Below are positions 36,211 to 45,314 of a stretch of DNA of 64,000 bases, one piece after another (positions within the stretch are counted from its first letter, which is position 1; every line of letters begins with the position of its first letter). The notes under the pieces were generated by a model. It saw only the letters and a list, made by a program, of their open reading frames with translations, had not been told where the DNA came from and made no database searches. The DNA comes from UBA1858 sp045106935 (lineage in GTDB: Bacteria > Pseudomonadota > Gammaproteobacteria > UBA4575), in assembly GCA_045106935.1 (NCBI GenBank), contig JBGCFN010000036.1, positions 1 through 64,000 of the forward strand, read 5' to 3'. The position numbers and the translations under genes were made by a program.

Positions 36211-36744
36211 ATGATGAATTTAGACAACTGCCCCACACCTCTGATTGGATTTTGTGCTTTCAGTGGCACAGGCAAGACAACGCTATTAACGAAACTGATC
36301 CCAATTCTCAGCCAGCGTGGCATTCGTCTCGCAGTCATTAAACATGCTCATCATAATTTTGATGTCGACCATGAAGGCAAAGATAGTTATCAGCTTCGCC
36401 ATGCCGGTGCCGCACAGATGCTGATTTCATCCTCACGCCGCTGGGCATTAATGACCGAATTAAGTGAATCACAAACCGAATTATCATTACCAGACCTGGT
36501 GTCGAACATTGATCATGTAAACATCGACTTAATTTTAGTGGAAGGTTTCAAAAAGCTATCTTTCCCTAAAATTGAATTACATCGACCAAGCTTGGGTCAC
36601 CCTATTATGAGCCTAGACGATAAAAATATTATTGCCTTGGCCACAGATGAACCATGCGCCAATACTGAACAAGTAGTTTGCTTAGATATCAATGAACCTA
36701 AGGAGATAGCGACTTTTATCTGTAGTCACTTTAAGCTCGGCTAG
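36211..36744 (+). CDS. mobB: Molybdopterin-guanine dinucleotide biosynthesis protein MobB
   Basis: 177 residues. GTP-binding accessory protein for MobA. P-loop FSGTGKTTLLTKL, then IKHAHHNFDVDHEGKDSY and LILVEGFKKLSFPKIEL, all diagnostic. Start at ATG 36211 or the adjacent ATG 36214. Co-transcribed with mobA. Confidence 0.95.
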   Translation: MMNLDNCPTPLIGFCAFSGTGKTTLLTKLIPILSQRGIRLAVIKHAHHNFDVDHEGKDSYQLRHAGAAQMLISSSRRWALMTELSESQTELSLPDLVSNIDHVNIDLILVEGFKKLSFPKIELHRPSLGHPIMSLDDKNIIALATDEPCANTEQVVCLDINEPKEIATFICSHFKLG

Positions 36745-37006
36745 ATAAGAAATGTGTGTTCTAACACCAATTATTGATTTAGATATCCTCTATACTCCCG
36801 ACTCATGTAAAATAGCTCGGCAATTGAAAGTAATACTACTTATTGTTAATCCGCGTAATATTTAACACACGAAGTATCAATTAGTTACATCATTTTATTA
36901 ATCAAATTTATAATGTATTGTCAATTATCCAAAAACACTGAACAGACCACTCATCAGTGCGCCCCCCAATCAACGGACGCTGAACTAGAATCCAGGAGGA
37001 CTAAAC

Positions 37007-38320
37007 ATGTCTAGTCAATCGAAGAAAACCGTCACTATCACTGACAACACTAGCGGTAAGCAAGTCGAGTTGCCTGTCCTTGAAGGCACTGACGGTCCAG
37101 GTACTATAGATATTAGATCACTCTATAAAGAACTTGGTTATTTCACATTTGACCCAGGATTCATGTCCACTGCGAGCTGTGACAGTAAAATTACCTTTAT
37201 TGATGGCGCCGAAGGCCGCTTAGCCTATCGCGGCTATCCAATTGAACAACTTGCCGATAATAGCACCTATGATGAAGTTTGTTATTTGCTACTTTATGGA
37301 GAGCTGCCTGCCGAGAAGCAACTCACCAATTACACTAATTCAATCAAGGAGCACAAACTTCTTGATGAGAAAATGAGACGATTTTTCTTAGGCTTCCGCC
37401 ATGACGCACACCCTATGGCAATGATGGTCGCTTCAGTTGGAGCACTTGCGGCGTTTTATCATGAAGAAGTCGACGTACACGATCCGATTTCTAGAGAATT
37501 GGCAGCACACCGTCTCATCGCAAAAATGCCGACCATTGCGAGTTGGTGTTACAAGTTTGCCCTTGGCCAACCGTTTAACTATCCAAATATTGAATTAGAT
37601 TACACTGCAGACTTTTTGCACATGCTATACAGCATGCCAGGCCGCTTATATAAGCCAACGCCAACAATGGTTCGTGCCATGGATTTGATTTTGATCTTAC
37701 ATGCAGATCATGAGCAAAATGCATCAACCTCTACTGTTCGACTCACCGGTAGTTCAGAGGCTAGCCCATTTGCTGCCTTATCTGCTGGTATTGGCTCACT
37801 TTGGGGACCAGCTCATGGTGGAGCAAATGAAGCTGTGATTCTCATGTTGAATGAGATTGTCGAATCAGGTAAAGACTTATCTCACTACATTGCTCGTGCA
37901 AAAGATAAAGATGATCGTTTCCGCTTAATGGGATTCGGCCACCGAGTTTATAAAAACTACGATCCACGCGCTAAAATAATTCGTCAAATTTGTCATGATT
38001 TATTAGACGAACTTGACGACGACAATCCGAACAAACCGTTACTTAAGATAGCAATGGATCTTGAGAAGATTGCACTTGAGGATGACTACTTCATTAAACG
38101 TAAGTTATATCCGAATGTAGATTTCTACTCAGGAATCATTTTCCAAGCGATTGGTATTCCAGTAAGTATGTTCACTGTGATCTTTGCCTTATCACGTACC
38201 GTTGGATGGTTAACTCATTGGATGGAAATGATGAGCGACCCTGACGCTAGAATTGGCAGACCTCGCCAGCTCTACACAGGCTATGCATCAAGAGATTATG
38301 CTGACATCAAGACACGTTAG
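37007..38320 (+). CDS. gltA: Citrate synthase, type II hexameric
   Basis: 437 residues; condenses oxaloacetate and acetyl-CoA. Catalytic residues are visible: GPAHGGANEAV (His), FGHRVYKNYDPRA (His) and YPNVDFYSG (Asp). N-terminal beta-rich domain typical of NADH-sensitive Gram-negative enzymes. Strong AGGAGG site. 262 bases of upstream DNA presumably carry its promoter; I could not define it. Ends in an intrinsic terminator. Confidence 0.96.
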   Translation: MSSQSKKTVTITDNTSGKQVELPVLEGTDGPGTIDIRSLYKELGYFTFDPGFMSTASCDSKITFIDGAEGRLAYRGYPIEQLADNSTYDEVCYLLLYGELPAEKQLTNYTNSIKEHKLLDEKMRRFFLGFRHDAHPMAMMVASVGALAAFYHEEVDVHDPISRELAAHRLIAKMPTIASWCYKFALGQPFNYPNIELDYTADFLHMLYSMPGRLYKPTPTMVRAMDLILILHADHEQNASTSTVRLTGSSEASPFAALSAGIGSLWGPAHGGANEAVILMLNEIVESGKDLSHYIARAKDKDDRFRLMGFGHRVYKNYDPRAKIIRQICHDLLDELDDDNPNKPLLKIAMDLEKIALEDDYFIKRKLYPNVDFYSGIIFQAIGIPVSMFTVIFALSRTVGWLTHWMEMMSDPDARIGRPRQLYTGYASRDYADIKTR

Positions 38321-38342
38321 TCTCTAAGCAAGTAAGTACACG

Positions 38343-38378
38343 AAAGCCCTGCTCGCTTAAACGATCAGGGCTTTTTTT
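38343..38378 (+). terminator. Terminator of gltA
   Basis: Stem AAAGCCCTG / CAGGGCTTT with a 14-base loop, then a T7 run that overlaps the metX stop codon on the other strand. Confidence 0.9.
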
Positions 38379-39540
38379 ATGCCGGGATATTTTGCTCAAA
38401 AAATTTGCGCATGACAGGGGCGAAATGTTCTTCGTCAACCAAGAATGAATCATGGCCATTAATTGAATTAAGTTGAACAAATTCAACTGGACGGCCAGAT
38501 TTACCAATACCATCAGCAATTTCTTGTTGTTGATGCACGGGAAATAAAATATCTGTTTCAACACCAATAATTAACGCACTTTTGGTTTGGACTTTTGCAA
38601 GCCCAGCATTTACAGAACCTCCGTGATCAGCGACATCAAACAAATCCATCGCGCGAGACAAATATAAATAGCTATTTGCATCAAAGGTTTTAACAAATTT
38701 ATGCGCGTTGTAATCTAAGTATGATTCAACTTCAAATTCAATCCCAAAACGATCATCTGATTTTCTATCCGCACTCACACGTGCACGATTAAAACGTTGG
38801 TGCCACTCTTCAGCAGCACGATACGACATGAGACCTAATTTACGCGCCAACACCATTCCACTGGTTGGCTCTTGGCTTGGATCATATAAGCCATTTTTAA
38901 AGGCAGGATCACAACGTATGATTTCTCGTTGCAAAGATCGCACCGCGATTGTAAAAGGTAAGGCGCGAGTGGCCGCAGATATTGAAATTAAATGATCAAC
39001 TTCTTGCGGATACATTAACGCATAGGCTAACGCAGACATACCTCCCATCGAACTACCTACTACGGTATGCAAATGGTCTATGCCTAAATCCAGTAAAGCA
39101 TGATGAGCAGACTTAGCCACATCTTCAATACTAAGGTCTGGAAAGTCTAATCCGTAAATTTGGCCTGTTTCAGGATTAATTGATGACGGGCTCGTCGACC
39201 CAAAACAACTACCCAAGGTGTTAACGCACACTACATAATATTTATTAGTATCGATTGGCTTACCTGGTCCAATCATATACTCCCACCAACCTTTACTTGG
39301 ATCTTGTTCAGACGAACATGCATGCGCAGATGGTGATAAACCACCAAACACCAGGACAACATTGTCATGGTTATCTGATAAATGCCCCCAAGATTCATAG
39401 GCAACAACGACTTCTTTAAGCACGCCACCACGGTGCATGACAAAGTCGCCCGTGCCATAATCTCCTCTCAAGGTCACAAATTTTGTGGCTGCAGTCGTAC
39501 GAGAATGAGTTTGTTTTACTTCCAATGTACTGGTACTCAT
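38377..39540 (-). CDS. metX: Homoserine O-acyltransferase MetX
   Basis: 387 residues from ATG 39540 (a TTG at 39561 would add seven). Alpha/beta hydrolase: GGLSPSAHA, nucleophile GSSMGGMSALAYAL, FGSTSPSSINPETG, acid in GVETDILFP and His in NGHDSFLVD. MetX activates homoserine with acetyl-CoA, but many proteobacterial members use succinyl-CoA; sequence alone does not settle this. Stand-alone gene without metW next to it. Confidence 0.92.
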   Translation of the reverse strand: MSTSTLEVKQTHSRTTAATKFVTLRGDYGTGDFVMHRGGVLKEVVVAYESWGHLSDNHDNVVLVFGGLSPSAHACSSEQDPSKGWWEYMIGPGKPIDTNKYYVVCVNTLGSCFGSTSPSSINPETGQIYGLDFPDLSIEDVAKSAHHALLDLGIDHLHTVVGSSMGGMSALAYALMYPQEVDHLISISAATRALPFTIAVRSLQREIIRCDPAFKNGLYDPSQEPTSGMVLARKLGLMSYRAAEEWHQRFNRARVSADRKSDDRFGIEFEVESYLDYNAHKFVKTFDANSYLYLSRAMDLFDVADHGGSVNAGLAKVQTKSALIIGVETDILFPVHQQQEIADGIGKSGRPVEFVQLNSINGHDSFLVDEEHFAPVMRKFFEQNIPA

Positions 39541-39650
39541 AGTTAAATCAGTTCTGTCCAATCAATTTTAAAAACACGCTAAATATTAAGGTTAAATTAT
39601 ATCGATTATTAAAATTTTACGCTAAGTTTTATTCAACATTTAATCAAACA

Positions 39651-40139
39651 TTAACGTTTATCAGATTGCAAATGAGCCACAATGATGAGAATCATTAATA
39701 CAACAAACAATAATAAGGTTTGCTGAGGAATTGTCATGCCAATGAAAGTCCAGCTAACTTCTGCACACTGACCTGACCCGGTAAATATACGTTTTATTAC
39801 ATCGCCCAATGGAAATACATCGAGCATATAGCTCAAGTCTGGTCCACATTCTGGCACTTGATCTGGTGGTAACCCTTGTAACCATATATGTCGTGCTGCC
39901 ACACCAATACCCACAAGCGCAAACAAGCTAGCCATACTGCTATATATCCAGCGCATTATTCCACCTGAATTATGCAAGAAAGCAATAAAACAGATGACAG
40001 CAATCGCGACTAAAATTCCTCTATCCACCATACACAAAGGACATGGTTCTAAAAATAAAACCGCCTCCAAGTAATAGAGTGCAAATAGCATTGAGGCAAT
40101 GACAATCCCGACAATTGATAAATTTAATAGACGATACAT
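39651..40139 (-). CDS. dsbB: Disulfide bond formation protein DsbB
   Basis: 162 residues from ATG 40139, which has AAGAG at good spacing; a GTG at 40148 would add three. Four transmembrane helices; first periplasmic loop pair CPLC (LEPCPLCMVDRG) and second pair C...C (VPECGPDLSYML to GSGQCAEVSWTF). Re-oxidises DsbA and passes electrons to quinone. dsbA is not in the window. Confidence 0.95.
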   Translation of the reverse strand: MYRLLNLSIVGIVIASMLFALYYLEAVLFLEPCPLCMVDRGILVAIAVICFIAFLHNSGGIMRWIYSSMASLFALVGIGVAARHIWLQGLPPDQVPECGPDLSYMLDVFPLGDVIKRIFTGSGQCAEVSWTFIGMTIPQQTLLLFVVLMILIIVAHLQSDKR

Positions 40140-40164
40140 AGTATTCACTCTTAATTTCTTAACA

Positions 40165-40530
40165 TTATATTAGCTTTAAAAATTGATATGCTTTTAATTG
40201 TTTCAACACAGGTACTAGCGCTATAAATAACATTATTCCAACACCATTTGCCAACAGATCGGCTAATGAGGTCTCTCTTCCCGGAATGAAGCCTTGTGCA
40301 TATTCAATCAAACCACTATAAATCAATATTAGCACTGCTTTAATTAATAGCTGCTTGCTCGCATTATATGAAAAATCTAACACCATCATCAGTAGAAAAT
40401 AGCTAATGCAATGAATCAATTTATCATTCCACACCATCGGCACTGAGTGTGGCGCTGACGACAACGATAAAAATAAAGAACTAATGATCATACTGACTAA
40501 TATGACACGGAAGAATATTTTCAAATGCAC
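40165..40530 (-). CDS. VanZ-like membrane protein
   Basis: 121 residues, GTG start after AAAGGATAA. Four hydrophobic segments with VanZ-type motifs: WNDKLIHCISYFLLM, YSGLIEYAQGFIPGRETSLADLLANGVG. VanZ gives teicoplanin resistance in enterococci, but short Gram-negative members are of unknown role. Next to dsbB on the same strand, 25 bases apart. Confidence 0.85.
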   Translation of the reverse strand: MHLKIFFRVILVSMIISSLFLSLSSAPHSVPMVWNDKLIHCISYFLLMMVLDFSYNASKQLLIKAVLILIYSGLIEYAQGFIPGRETSLADLLANGVGIMLFIALVPVLKQLKAYQFLKLI

Positions 40531-40577
40531 TTATCCTTTTAAGGAGTCTGGGTTCAGCATTAATATCAATAAAAAAC

Positions 40578-41120
40578 TCATGTTGATCTAAGCTCTCTAT
40601 AATAATCAATTAATACATCAAGACTATAGGCAGCATTGGCAGGACTGGGATTTGGGCTAACAAACACTTTCGCATTTATTCTATCAACAGCATTAAACCC
40701 CCACTGCCAATCGCGTTTATCGGCATAGGCATAGCGCATGAATTTCCCCATCGCCACCTTTCCATGGAACCATACAATCGCTGGCGCATAACAATCTATT
40801 TTTTCTCGAAGCATCGGTGCGTCTTGTTTGAAATCAGCAGCACGTAACTCGTGGCCCATGGCGCTTGCTCGCTTCGCTACATCTGTAAATCCTATGCCAT
40901 GTTGTTCTAGCAACTGCTTATGAATATTTTTATTTGGCGCGACGTGCTCATCGATAATATTCGCTTGATTGAATGCTTTCCAGAATCGATTGCGCGGATT
41001 AGCAAAATAAAAACCCAATTTTGCTGAAGGGATGGATGGATTCAAGCCCACCGATAAAATCCTCAACCCATGGTCAAGGTAATCTGGCAGAAAAATGTCT
41101 TTATTTTTGACAGCAACCAT
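40578..41120 (-). CDS. mug: Mug-type uracil/mismatch DNA glycosylase
   Basis: 180 residues of the UDG fold. The Mug motif VGLNPSIPSAKLGFYFANPRNRFWKAF holds the Asn catalytic residue; the second motif VSPNPSPANAAY is also present. Removes uracil or ethenocytosine from mismatches in relatives. Some members of this group lack strong activity, so the substrate is inferred. Confidence 0.88.
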   Translation of the reverse strand: MVAVKNKDIFLPDYLDHGLRILSVGLNPSIPSAKLGFYFANPRNRFWKAFNQANIIDEHVAPNKNIHKQLLEQHGIGFTDVAKRASAMGHELRAADFKQDAPMLREKIDCYAPAIVWFHGKVAMGKFMRYAYADKRDWQWGFNAVDRINAKVFVSPNPSPANAAYSLDVLIDYYRELRST

Positions 41121-41208
41121 CTTATTTATCTTTCAAACTTCTCGCTTTTACATTATATACTTACTTGAGCTAGATACATTTCATCAACCGACATAATGGA
41201 GTTTTACA

Positions 41209-41910
41209 GTGAACAAGACATATGAAATTACCACGATGGAATTAGGCCCAATGGAAAATTTCATTTATCTAATTACTGATATCAAAACTAAGCAAGCTGC
41301 GGTTGTCGATCCAGCATGGGATGCCGCTAAGATTATTCAACATGCAGCATCAAAAGAAATATGCATTACAGATATTTTACTAACACATAGCCACCATGAC
41401 CACATCAATGGTGTTGAAGAAATCCTCAATCATTCTGACCCACAACTTCACTTATTAAAGCCAGAAGCTGATTTTTGGGAAGCAAATTTAAATAAACCTT
41501 CTTTGCATTATGGGGGTGACACACTGCATATTGGAGAAACCGAACTAACCATTTTACATACGCCTGGGCATACACCAGGTTCAGCATGTTATTTACTTAA
41601 CAATGACATTATCACGGGTGACACTATGTTCGTATTTGGATGTGGACGTTGTGACTTACAAGGCGGTGACCCAGAACAAATGTTTTCCACACTAAAAAAG
41701 ATGAAGAATGAACTCGACCCAGAAACAGTCATTCTCCCAGGACATAATTACGCCAGTAAAGCGACATCCCATTTAAGCGAGCAAATAGACGGTAATCCTT
41801 TCCTACATTTCCACAAATGTAGCGATTTCGTGGAATATCGCATGCACACACACGACAAAACACGTGACACTCCATACAACCCTGTGACTGCTCAAGAATT
41901 ACTAAAATAA
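41209..41910 (+). CDS. MBL-fold hydrolase (glyoxalase II-like)
   Basis: 233 residues, GTG start with TGGAG upstream. Metallo-beta-lactamase fold with THSHHDHINGV, HTPGHTPGSACY, TGDTMFVFGCGRCD and LPGHNYASKA, giving a dinuclear metal site. Closest in layout to hydroxyacylglutathione hydrolase-type enzymes, but shorter at the C-terminus. Substrate unknown; it precedes the bufferin operon by 136 bases. Confidence 0.85.
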   Translation: MNKTYEITTMELGPMENFIYLITDIKTKQAAVVDPAWDAAKIIQHAASKEICITDILLTHSHHDHINGVEEILNHSDPQLHLLKPEADFWEANLNKPSLHYGGDTLHIGETELTILHTPGHTPGSACYLLNNDIITGDTMFVFGCGRCDLQGGDPEQMFSTLKKMKNELDPETVILPGHNYASKATSHLSEQIDGNPFLHFHKCSDFVEYRMHTHDKTRDTPYNPVTAQELLK

Positions 41911-41994
41911 ATTTAAATTATTTGTAATTAACACCACACTTTTGAGGTCTTGTATTTAACAACTCACAGCTGCAGCCAAATTATGCTGTCTTTA

Positions 41995-42024
41995 TTGAGT
42001 TGCTTTAGGTTCACTCTTTACATA
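41995..42024 (+). promoter_or_regulatory. Possible sigma-70 promoter of bufA
   Basis: TTGAGT (41995-42000) and TACATA (42019-42024) with an 18-base spacer, 22 bases before the bufA start. Fair match only; an ECF-type promoter cannot be excluded. Confidence 0.35.
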
Positions 42025-42046
42025 GATTTAATACAAGGAATTAATC

Positions 42047-42517
42047 ATGGAAAACCCAAAATTTGCTCCAAAAATGACCGGTGTGGCACTTGCATTAGCG
42101 GCGGCTGGTATCATTGGCGGTTGCCAAACAACGACTGAAACCACTGAAGCGGCGGCGGCATCAAGCAATACCACAGATTTAGTCCATTGCTATGGCGTTA
42201 ATGTTTGCAAAGGCCATAATGATTGTGGCACTGCAGATAATTCATGTGGCGGTCAAGCATCTTGCAAAGGAAGTGGATTCGTCGCTATGCCTAGTAAAGC
42301 ATGCGGAGATGTTGGCGGCACAATCAAAGATGATTTTGTTGGTGAAGTTGCTAAAACAGACCTAATTCATTGTTATGGCGTCAACACTTGCAAAGGTCAC
42401 AATGATTGTGGCACGTCTGAGAATGCCTGTGCAGGCCAAGCAGCATGCAAAGGTCATGGATTTGTCGGGACAACTGAAAAATCATGTGCAGATATTGGCG
42501 GCGAAGTAGGCGCATAA
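42047..42517 (+). CDS. bufA2: Bufferin precursor (BufA2-type) with duplicated core
   Basis: 156 residues. N-terminal hydrophobic signal (about 10-25) ending GIIGGC, which may be a lipobox or a Sec site. Then two near-identical 49-residue units, 45-91 and 106-152, 61 residues apart. Each has six cysteines (48, 54, 60, 67, 73, 86 and 109, 115, 121, 128, 134, 147) and the pattern HCYGVNxCKGHNDCGT, CxGQAxCKGxGF. Bufferins are RiPPs whose cysteines are modified by a DUF692 (MNIO) enzyme to bind copper in the periplasm. The following bufB and bufC genes confirm the assignment. Most BufA2 precursors I know have one core, so the duplication is notable. Confidence 0.9.
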   Translation: MENPKFAPKMTGVALALAAAGIIGGCQTTTETTEAAAASSNTTDLVHCYGVNVCKGHNDCGTADNSCGGQASCKGSGFVAMPSKACGDVGGTIKDDFVGEVAKTDLIHCYGVNTCKGHNDCGTSENACAGQAACKGHGFVGTTEKSCADIGGEVGA

Positions 42518-42538
42518 TTAAGCATCGACCCTAAAAAA

Positions 42539-42565
42539 CACGGGAAGTGCTTTGCATTTCCCGTG
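42539..42565 (+). terminator. Stem-loop between bufA and bufB
   Basis: CACGGGAA / TTCCCGTG, an 8-base-pair stem with an 11-base loop, followed by GATTTAAAG rather than a clear T run. It probably attenuates or protects mRNA so that the precursor is made in excess over the modifying enzymes. Confidence 0.6.
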
Positions 42566-42580
42566 ATTTAAAGAAATAAA

Positions 42581-43408
42581 ATGGATAATAATTTTCTAGG
42601 ATTTGGCGTAGGCTTGCGCACCGATCATTATCAGCATGTGGTCGACAACCAACCCGATGTTGATTGGTTTGAAGTGATCTCCGAAAACTTTATGGTCGCG
42701 GGTGGCAAACCTAAATATTTTCTTCACAAGGTAAGAGAGCACTACCCTGTTGTAATGCATGGCGTATCTATGTCTATCGCTAGCACCGATCCATTAAACA
42801 TGGATTATTTGAAAAAATTAAAAACGTTATCTTCTGAAGTACAACCAGAATGGGTATCTGATCACCTGTGCTGGACTGGCGCAGAAGGATTAAACAGTCA
42901 TGACTTATTACCTGTTCCCTACAATGATGAAGTAATCACACACATTGTTGACCGTGTACAACAAGTACAAGAAATATTAGGAAGGGCATTAGTCCTTGAA
43001 AATGTCTCTAGCTATCTCACTTATAATCAATCAGAGATGGAAGAATGGGAATTCATTAATGCTATCGCTGATCGTTCTGGCTGCAAAATACTCCTAGACA
43101 TTAACAACATATATGTCAGCTCACGCAATCATGATTTTTGCGCGCAAACATTTTTACACGCTATCAAGCCAGAACATATTCAACAATTTCATTTAGCTGG
43201 ACATAGTGATTATGGAGACTATGTAATTGATACTCATGATCATGATGTCCCGCCTGCTGTATGGGACTTGTATGCCGATGCAATTAAGAAGTTTGGCTTA
43301 ATCAGTACATTAATTGAAAGAGATGACAATATTCCACCTTTTGAAGATCTGCATTCTGAAATGCAACATGCTCGTGATATTGCACAACAAACCTTAGCCA
43401 CCGTTTAG
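42581..43408 (+). CDS. bufB: DUF692 multinuclear iron oxidase BufB (MNIO)
   Basis: 275-residue TIM-barrel of the MNIO/DUF692 family that oxidatively modifies cysteines in the bufferin precursor. Motifs: GVGLRTDHY, VDWFEVISENF, MHGVSMSIAS, VSDHLCW, VLENVSSYL, LLDINNIYVSSRNHDF, HLAGHSDYGDYVIDTHDHDV and LIERDDNIPPF; these supply the His, Asp and Glu iron ligands. Length fits. Five bases upstream of bufC. Confidence 0.93.
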   Translation: MDNNFLGFGVGLRTDHYQHVVDNQPDVDWFEVISENFMVAGGKPKYFLHKVREHYPVVMHGVSMSIASTDPLNMDYLKKLKTLSSEVQPEWVSDHLCWTGAEGLNSHDLLPVPYNDEVITHIVDRVQQVQEILGRALVLENVSSYLTYNQSEMEEWEFINAIADRSGCKILLDINNIYVSSRNHDFCAQTFLHAIKPEHIQQFHLAGHSDYGDYVIDTHDHDVPPAVWDLYADAIKKFGLISTLIERDDNIPPFEDLHSEMQHARDIAQQTLATV

Positions 43409-43413
43409 GCACT

Positions 43414-44196
43414 ATGATGCAAGACTTGCGTCTCTTACAGTCAGATTTAATTAATTTTCTTATTCGTAAGAAAGGCAGAGTTGATGGTTACATTACTGAC
43501 GGTGGACCTATAGATAAACAAACTCGTCTCGATATTTATAGCAATGCTTACGCACTGCGCTTGAGAGGTGTGATTGATACTGACCATGAGATCTTGAGTT
43601 ATTATCTGGGTGATGAATTATTTGATCAATTAGTTGATGGCTATATTCAGACCTACCCCTCTAATCACACTTCTTTAAGAGATTATTGCAGTAATATCCC
43701 AAATTACTTAGAAACAAATGCTCCGTTTAAAGATCATCCAATCATTGCTGAACTAGCACGTTTTGAACAAACCTTATTATTTGCTTTTGACGCCAATGAT
43801 GCAGACACTTCAAATATGCTGGATCTAAATAAGCTATCGCTTGAAGATTGGCCTAATATTAAAATTCGTTTTCATCCAAGCATGCAACTGTTCGAATGCA
43901 GCTACAATTGCGTTGATACTTGGCAAGCACTTAAAAAACAGACAACGCCACCAGCCGCACAAAAAATTGAGTATGCCGCTTGGGCAGTGTGGCGGAATAA
44001 ACAAAAAATAACTGAATTCAGATCTCTTGATATTAGTGAGCTAACATCAATCAAAACTTTTTTGAAAGGCGGGTCTTTAAGCGACGTGTGTGAGCAACTT
44101 CTCTTACATCATCCTGAAGACGAAGTGAGCAAAGTGGCTGTGACTTATTTATCAGACTGGCTAAACCGCCATCAAGTTTCTTTAATTATCACCTAA
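43414..44196 (+). CDS. bufC: BufC / HvfC-family partner protein (DUF2063)
   Basis: 260 residues. N-terminal DUF2063 helical domain (IYSNAYALRLRGVIDTDHEILSYYLG, LRDYCSNIPNYLE), then a mixed C-terminal domain. BufC/HvfC proteins bind the precursor leader and present it to the MNIO enzyme. Third gene of the operon; no DoxX-type bufD follows, since the next gene is on the other strand. Confidence 0.9.
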   Translation: MMQDLRLLQSDLINFLIRKKGRVDGYITDGGPIDKQTRLDIYSNAYALRLRGVIDTDHEILSYYLGDELFDQLVDGYIQTYPSNHTSLRDYCSNIPNYLETNAPFKDHPIIAELARFEQTLLFAFDANDADTSNMLDLNKLSLEDWPNIKIRFHPSMQLFECSYNCVDTWQALKKQTTPPAAQKIEYAAWAVWRNKQKITEFRSLDISELTSIKTFLKGGSLSDVCEQLLLHHPEDEVSKVAVTYLSDWLNRHQVSLIIT

Positions 44197-44204
44197 CAAA
44201 TAAA

Positions 44205-44576
44205 CTATTTATTTTCCTGCTCTGAAATTGCAACGAGCACGTCTATCATTTCTGCCGCTTCACCAATATATGGTGCGATATGTATCTTCACGTTATCGTA
44301 CTCTTTTTGCTTTAGGTTCACGATTTCTGGAACGTCTTCATGAACATGACGACCTGCAGACAAAAAATATGGTAGCACTGTGACATCTGTTGCTCCATTT
44401 TGCACCAGGCTATCAATACCCTCGGGAATAGAAGGTTCTGCCAATTCTAAGAAGGCATGGGATATATGAGCATAATTTCCTTTTACTTTTTCGCCCAACG
44501 ACTTCGCTACCACGGCAATTTCTGCATTGGACTCTGCTCGGCGACTACCATGTGCAACTAATAACAATGATTTCAT
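44205..44576 (-). CDS. Sirohydrochlorin chelatase CbiX/SirB, short form
   Basis: 123-residue single-domain chelatase. N-terminal LLLVAHGSRRAESN contains the metal-site His; VTVLPYFLSAGRHVHEDVP has the second His. Inserts Co2+ or Fe2+ into sirohydrochlorin for cobalamin or siroheme synthesis in relatives; the short CbiX^S form works as a homodimer. Convergent with bufC, nine bases between stops. Confidence 0.92.
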   Translation of the reverse strand: MKSLLLVAHGSRRAESNAEIAVVAKSLGEKVKGNYAHISHAFLELAEPSIPEGIDSLVQNGATDVTVLPYFLSAGRHVHEDVPEIVNLKQKEYDNVKIHIAPYIGEAAEMIDVLVAISEQENK

Positions 44577-44689
44577 AAATTTATAGCCTGTAGATGTAGA
44601 AATGATTCAATGAAGACATTCAATCATCTGGACGCTTGTGGGACAAGCTTAAGATTAGTCTTAGTTATACAGAAGATAAACAGTGGGCA

Positions 44690-44722
44690 TAAAAAAACCC
44701 GCAGTAATAAATTACTGCGGGT
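44690..44722 (-). terminator. Terminator of the PilZ gene
   Basis: 11-base-pair stem ACCCGCAGTAA / TTACTGCGGGT with a TAAA loop; on the minus strand it is followed by seven T residues. The PilZ gene ends 108 bases before it. Confidence 0.85.
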
Positions 44723-44829
44723 CAGCTTCAGAAGGAGAGAAACTACGGTATTAATTATAGATTGAAGGAGAGAAATTACTTTACCCATTATCGGTCGAAA
44801 ACGACCGTTTATGAGGTTTCAGAGATATT

Positions 44830-45150
44830 TTATCTAATACTAGCGGAACTGGCGTTATTCGCCTCACCTCGACGTAATTGATCGGCCTTATAAGTGACCA
44901 TCGCCACACCCTCATTATCTATTCTGATGACAATGCCAGACATTCTTTGCATATCTCGAATAGTGCCGTTTTCACGCACTATAATGACTTCTACGCGTCG
45001 TCCTTTCTGCAAATCATGCTCGGCAGGCAACTCTATAAATAAGCCACCATCGCTGAAATTCCCTTGTTTTGATTTCAACGTGGGTTTTCCTGTACGCTTT
45101 ATAATCACTTCACCGTCAATCGGTTCGCGTGGGCTACGTGGATAATGCAT
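44830..45150 (-). CDS. PilZ-domain protein
   Basis: 106 residues. The PilZ fold is suggested by RSPREPIDGEVII at the N-terminus (arginine part of RXXXR partly present), the second motif NFSDGGLFIELP (D/N-X-S-X-X-G) and GIVIRIDNEGVAMV. Expected to bind cyclic di-GMP. The first motif departs from RXXXR, so binding strength is uncertain. Confidence 0.85.
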   Translation of the reverse strand: MHYPRSPREPIDGEVIIKRTGKPTLKSKQGNFSDGGLFIELPAEHDLQKGRRVEVIIVRENGTIRDMQRMSGIVIRIDNEGVAMVTYKADQLRRGEANNASSASIR

Positions 45151-45314
45151 ATAAAATTCCGGTTATTATGTCTATATAAGCCAATTTCACCCTTTAGCAG
45201 GGTCTACTCACAGGCTACTATAATTACTCAATGAGACCGTTGATATTCCGATAATACTCCCAGAAACAAGCTTATTCGGTCAGCCACACACAGCCGGAAT
45301 ATTGAGGATAGTGT

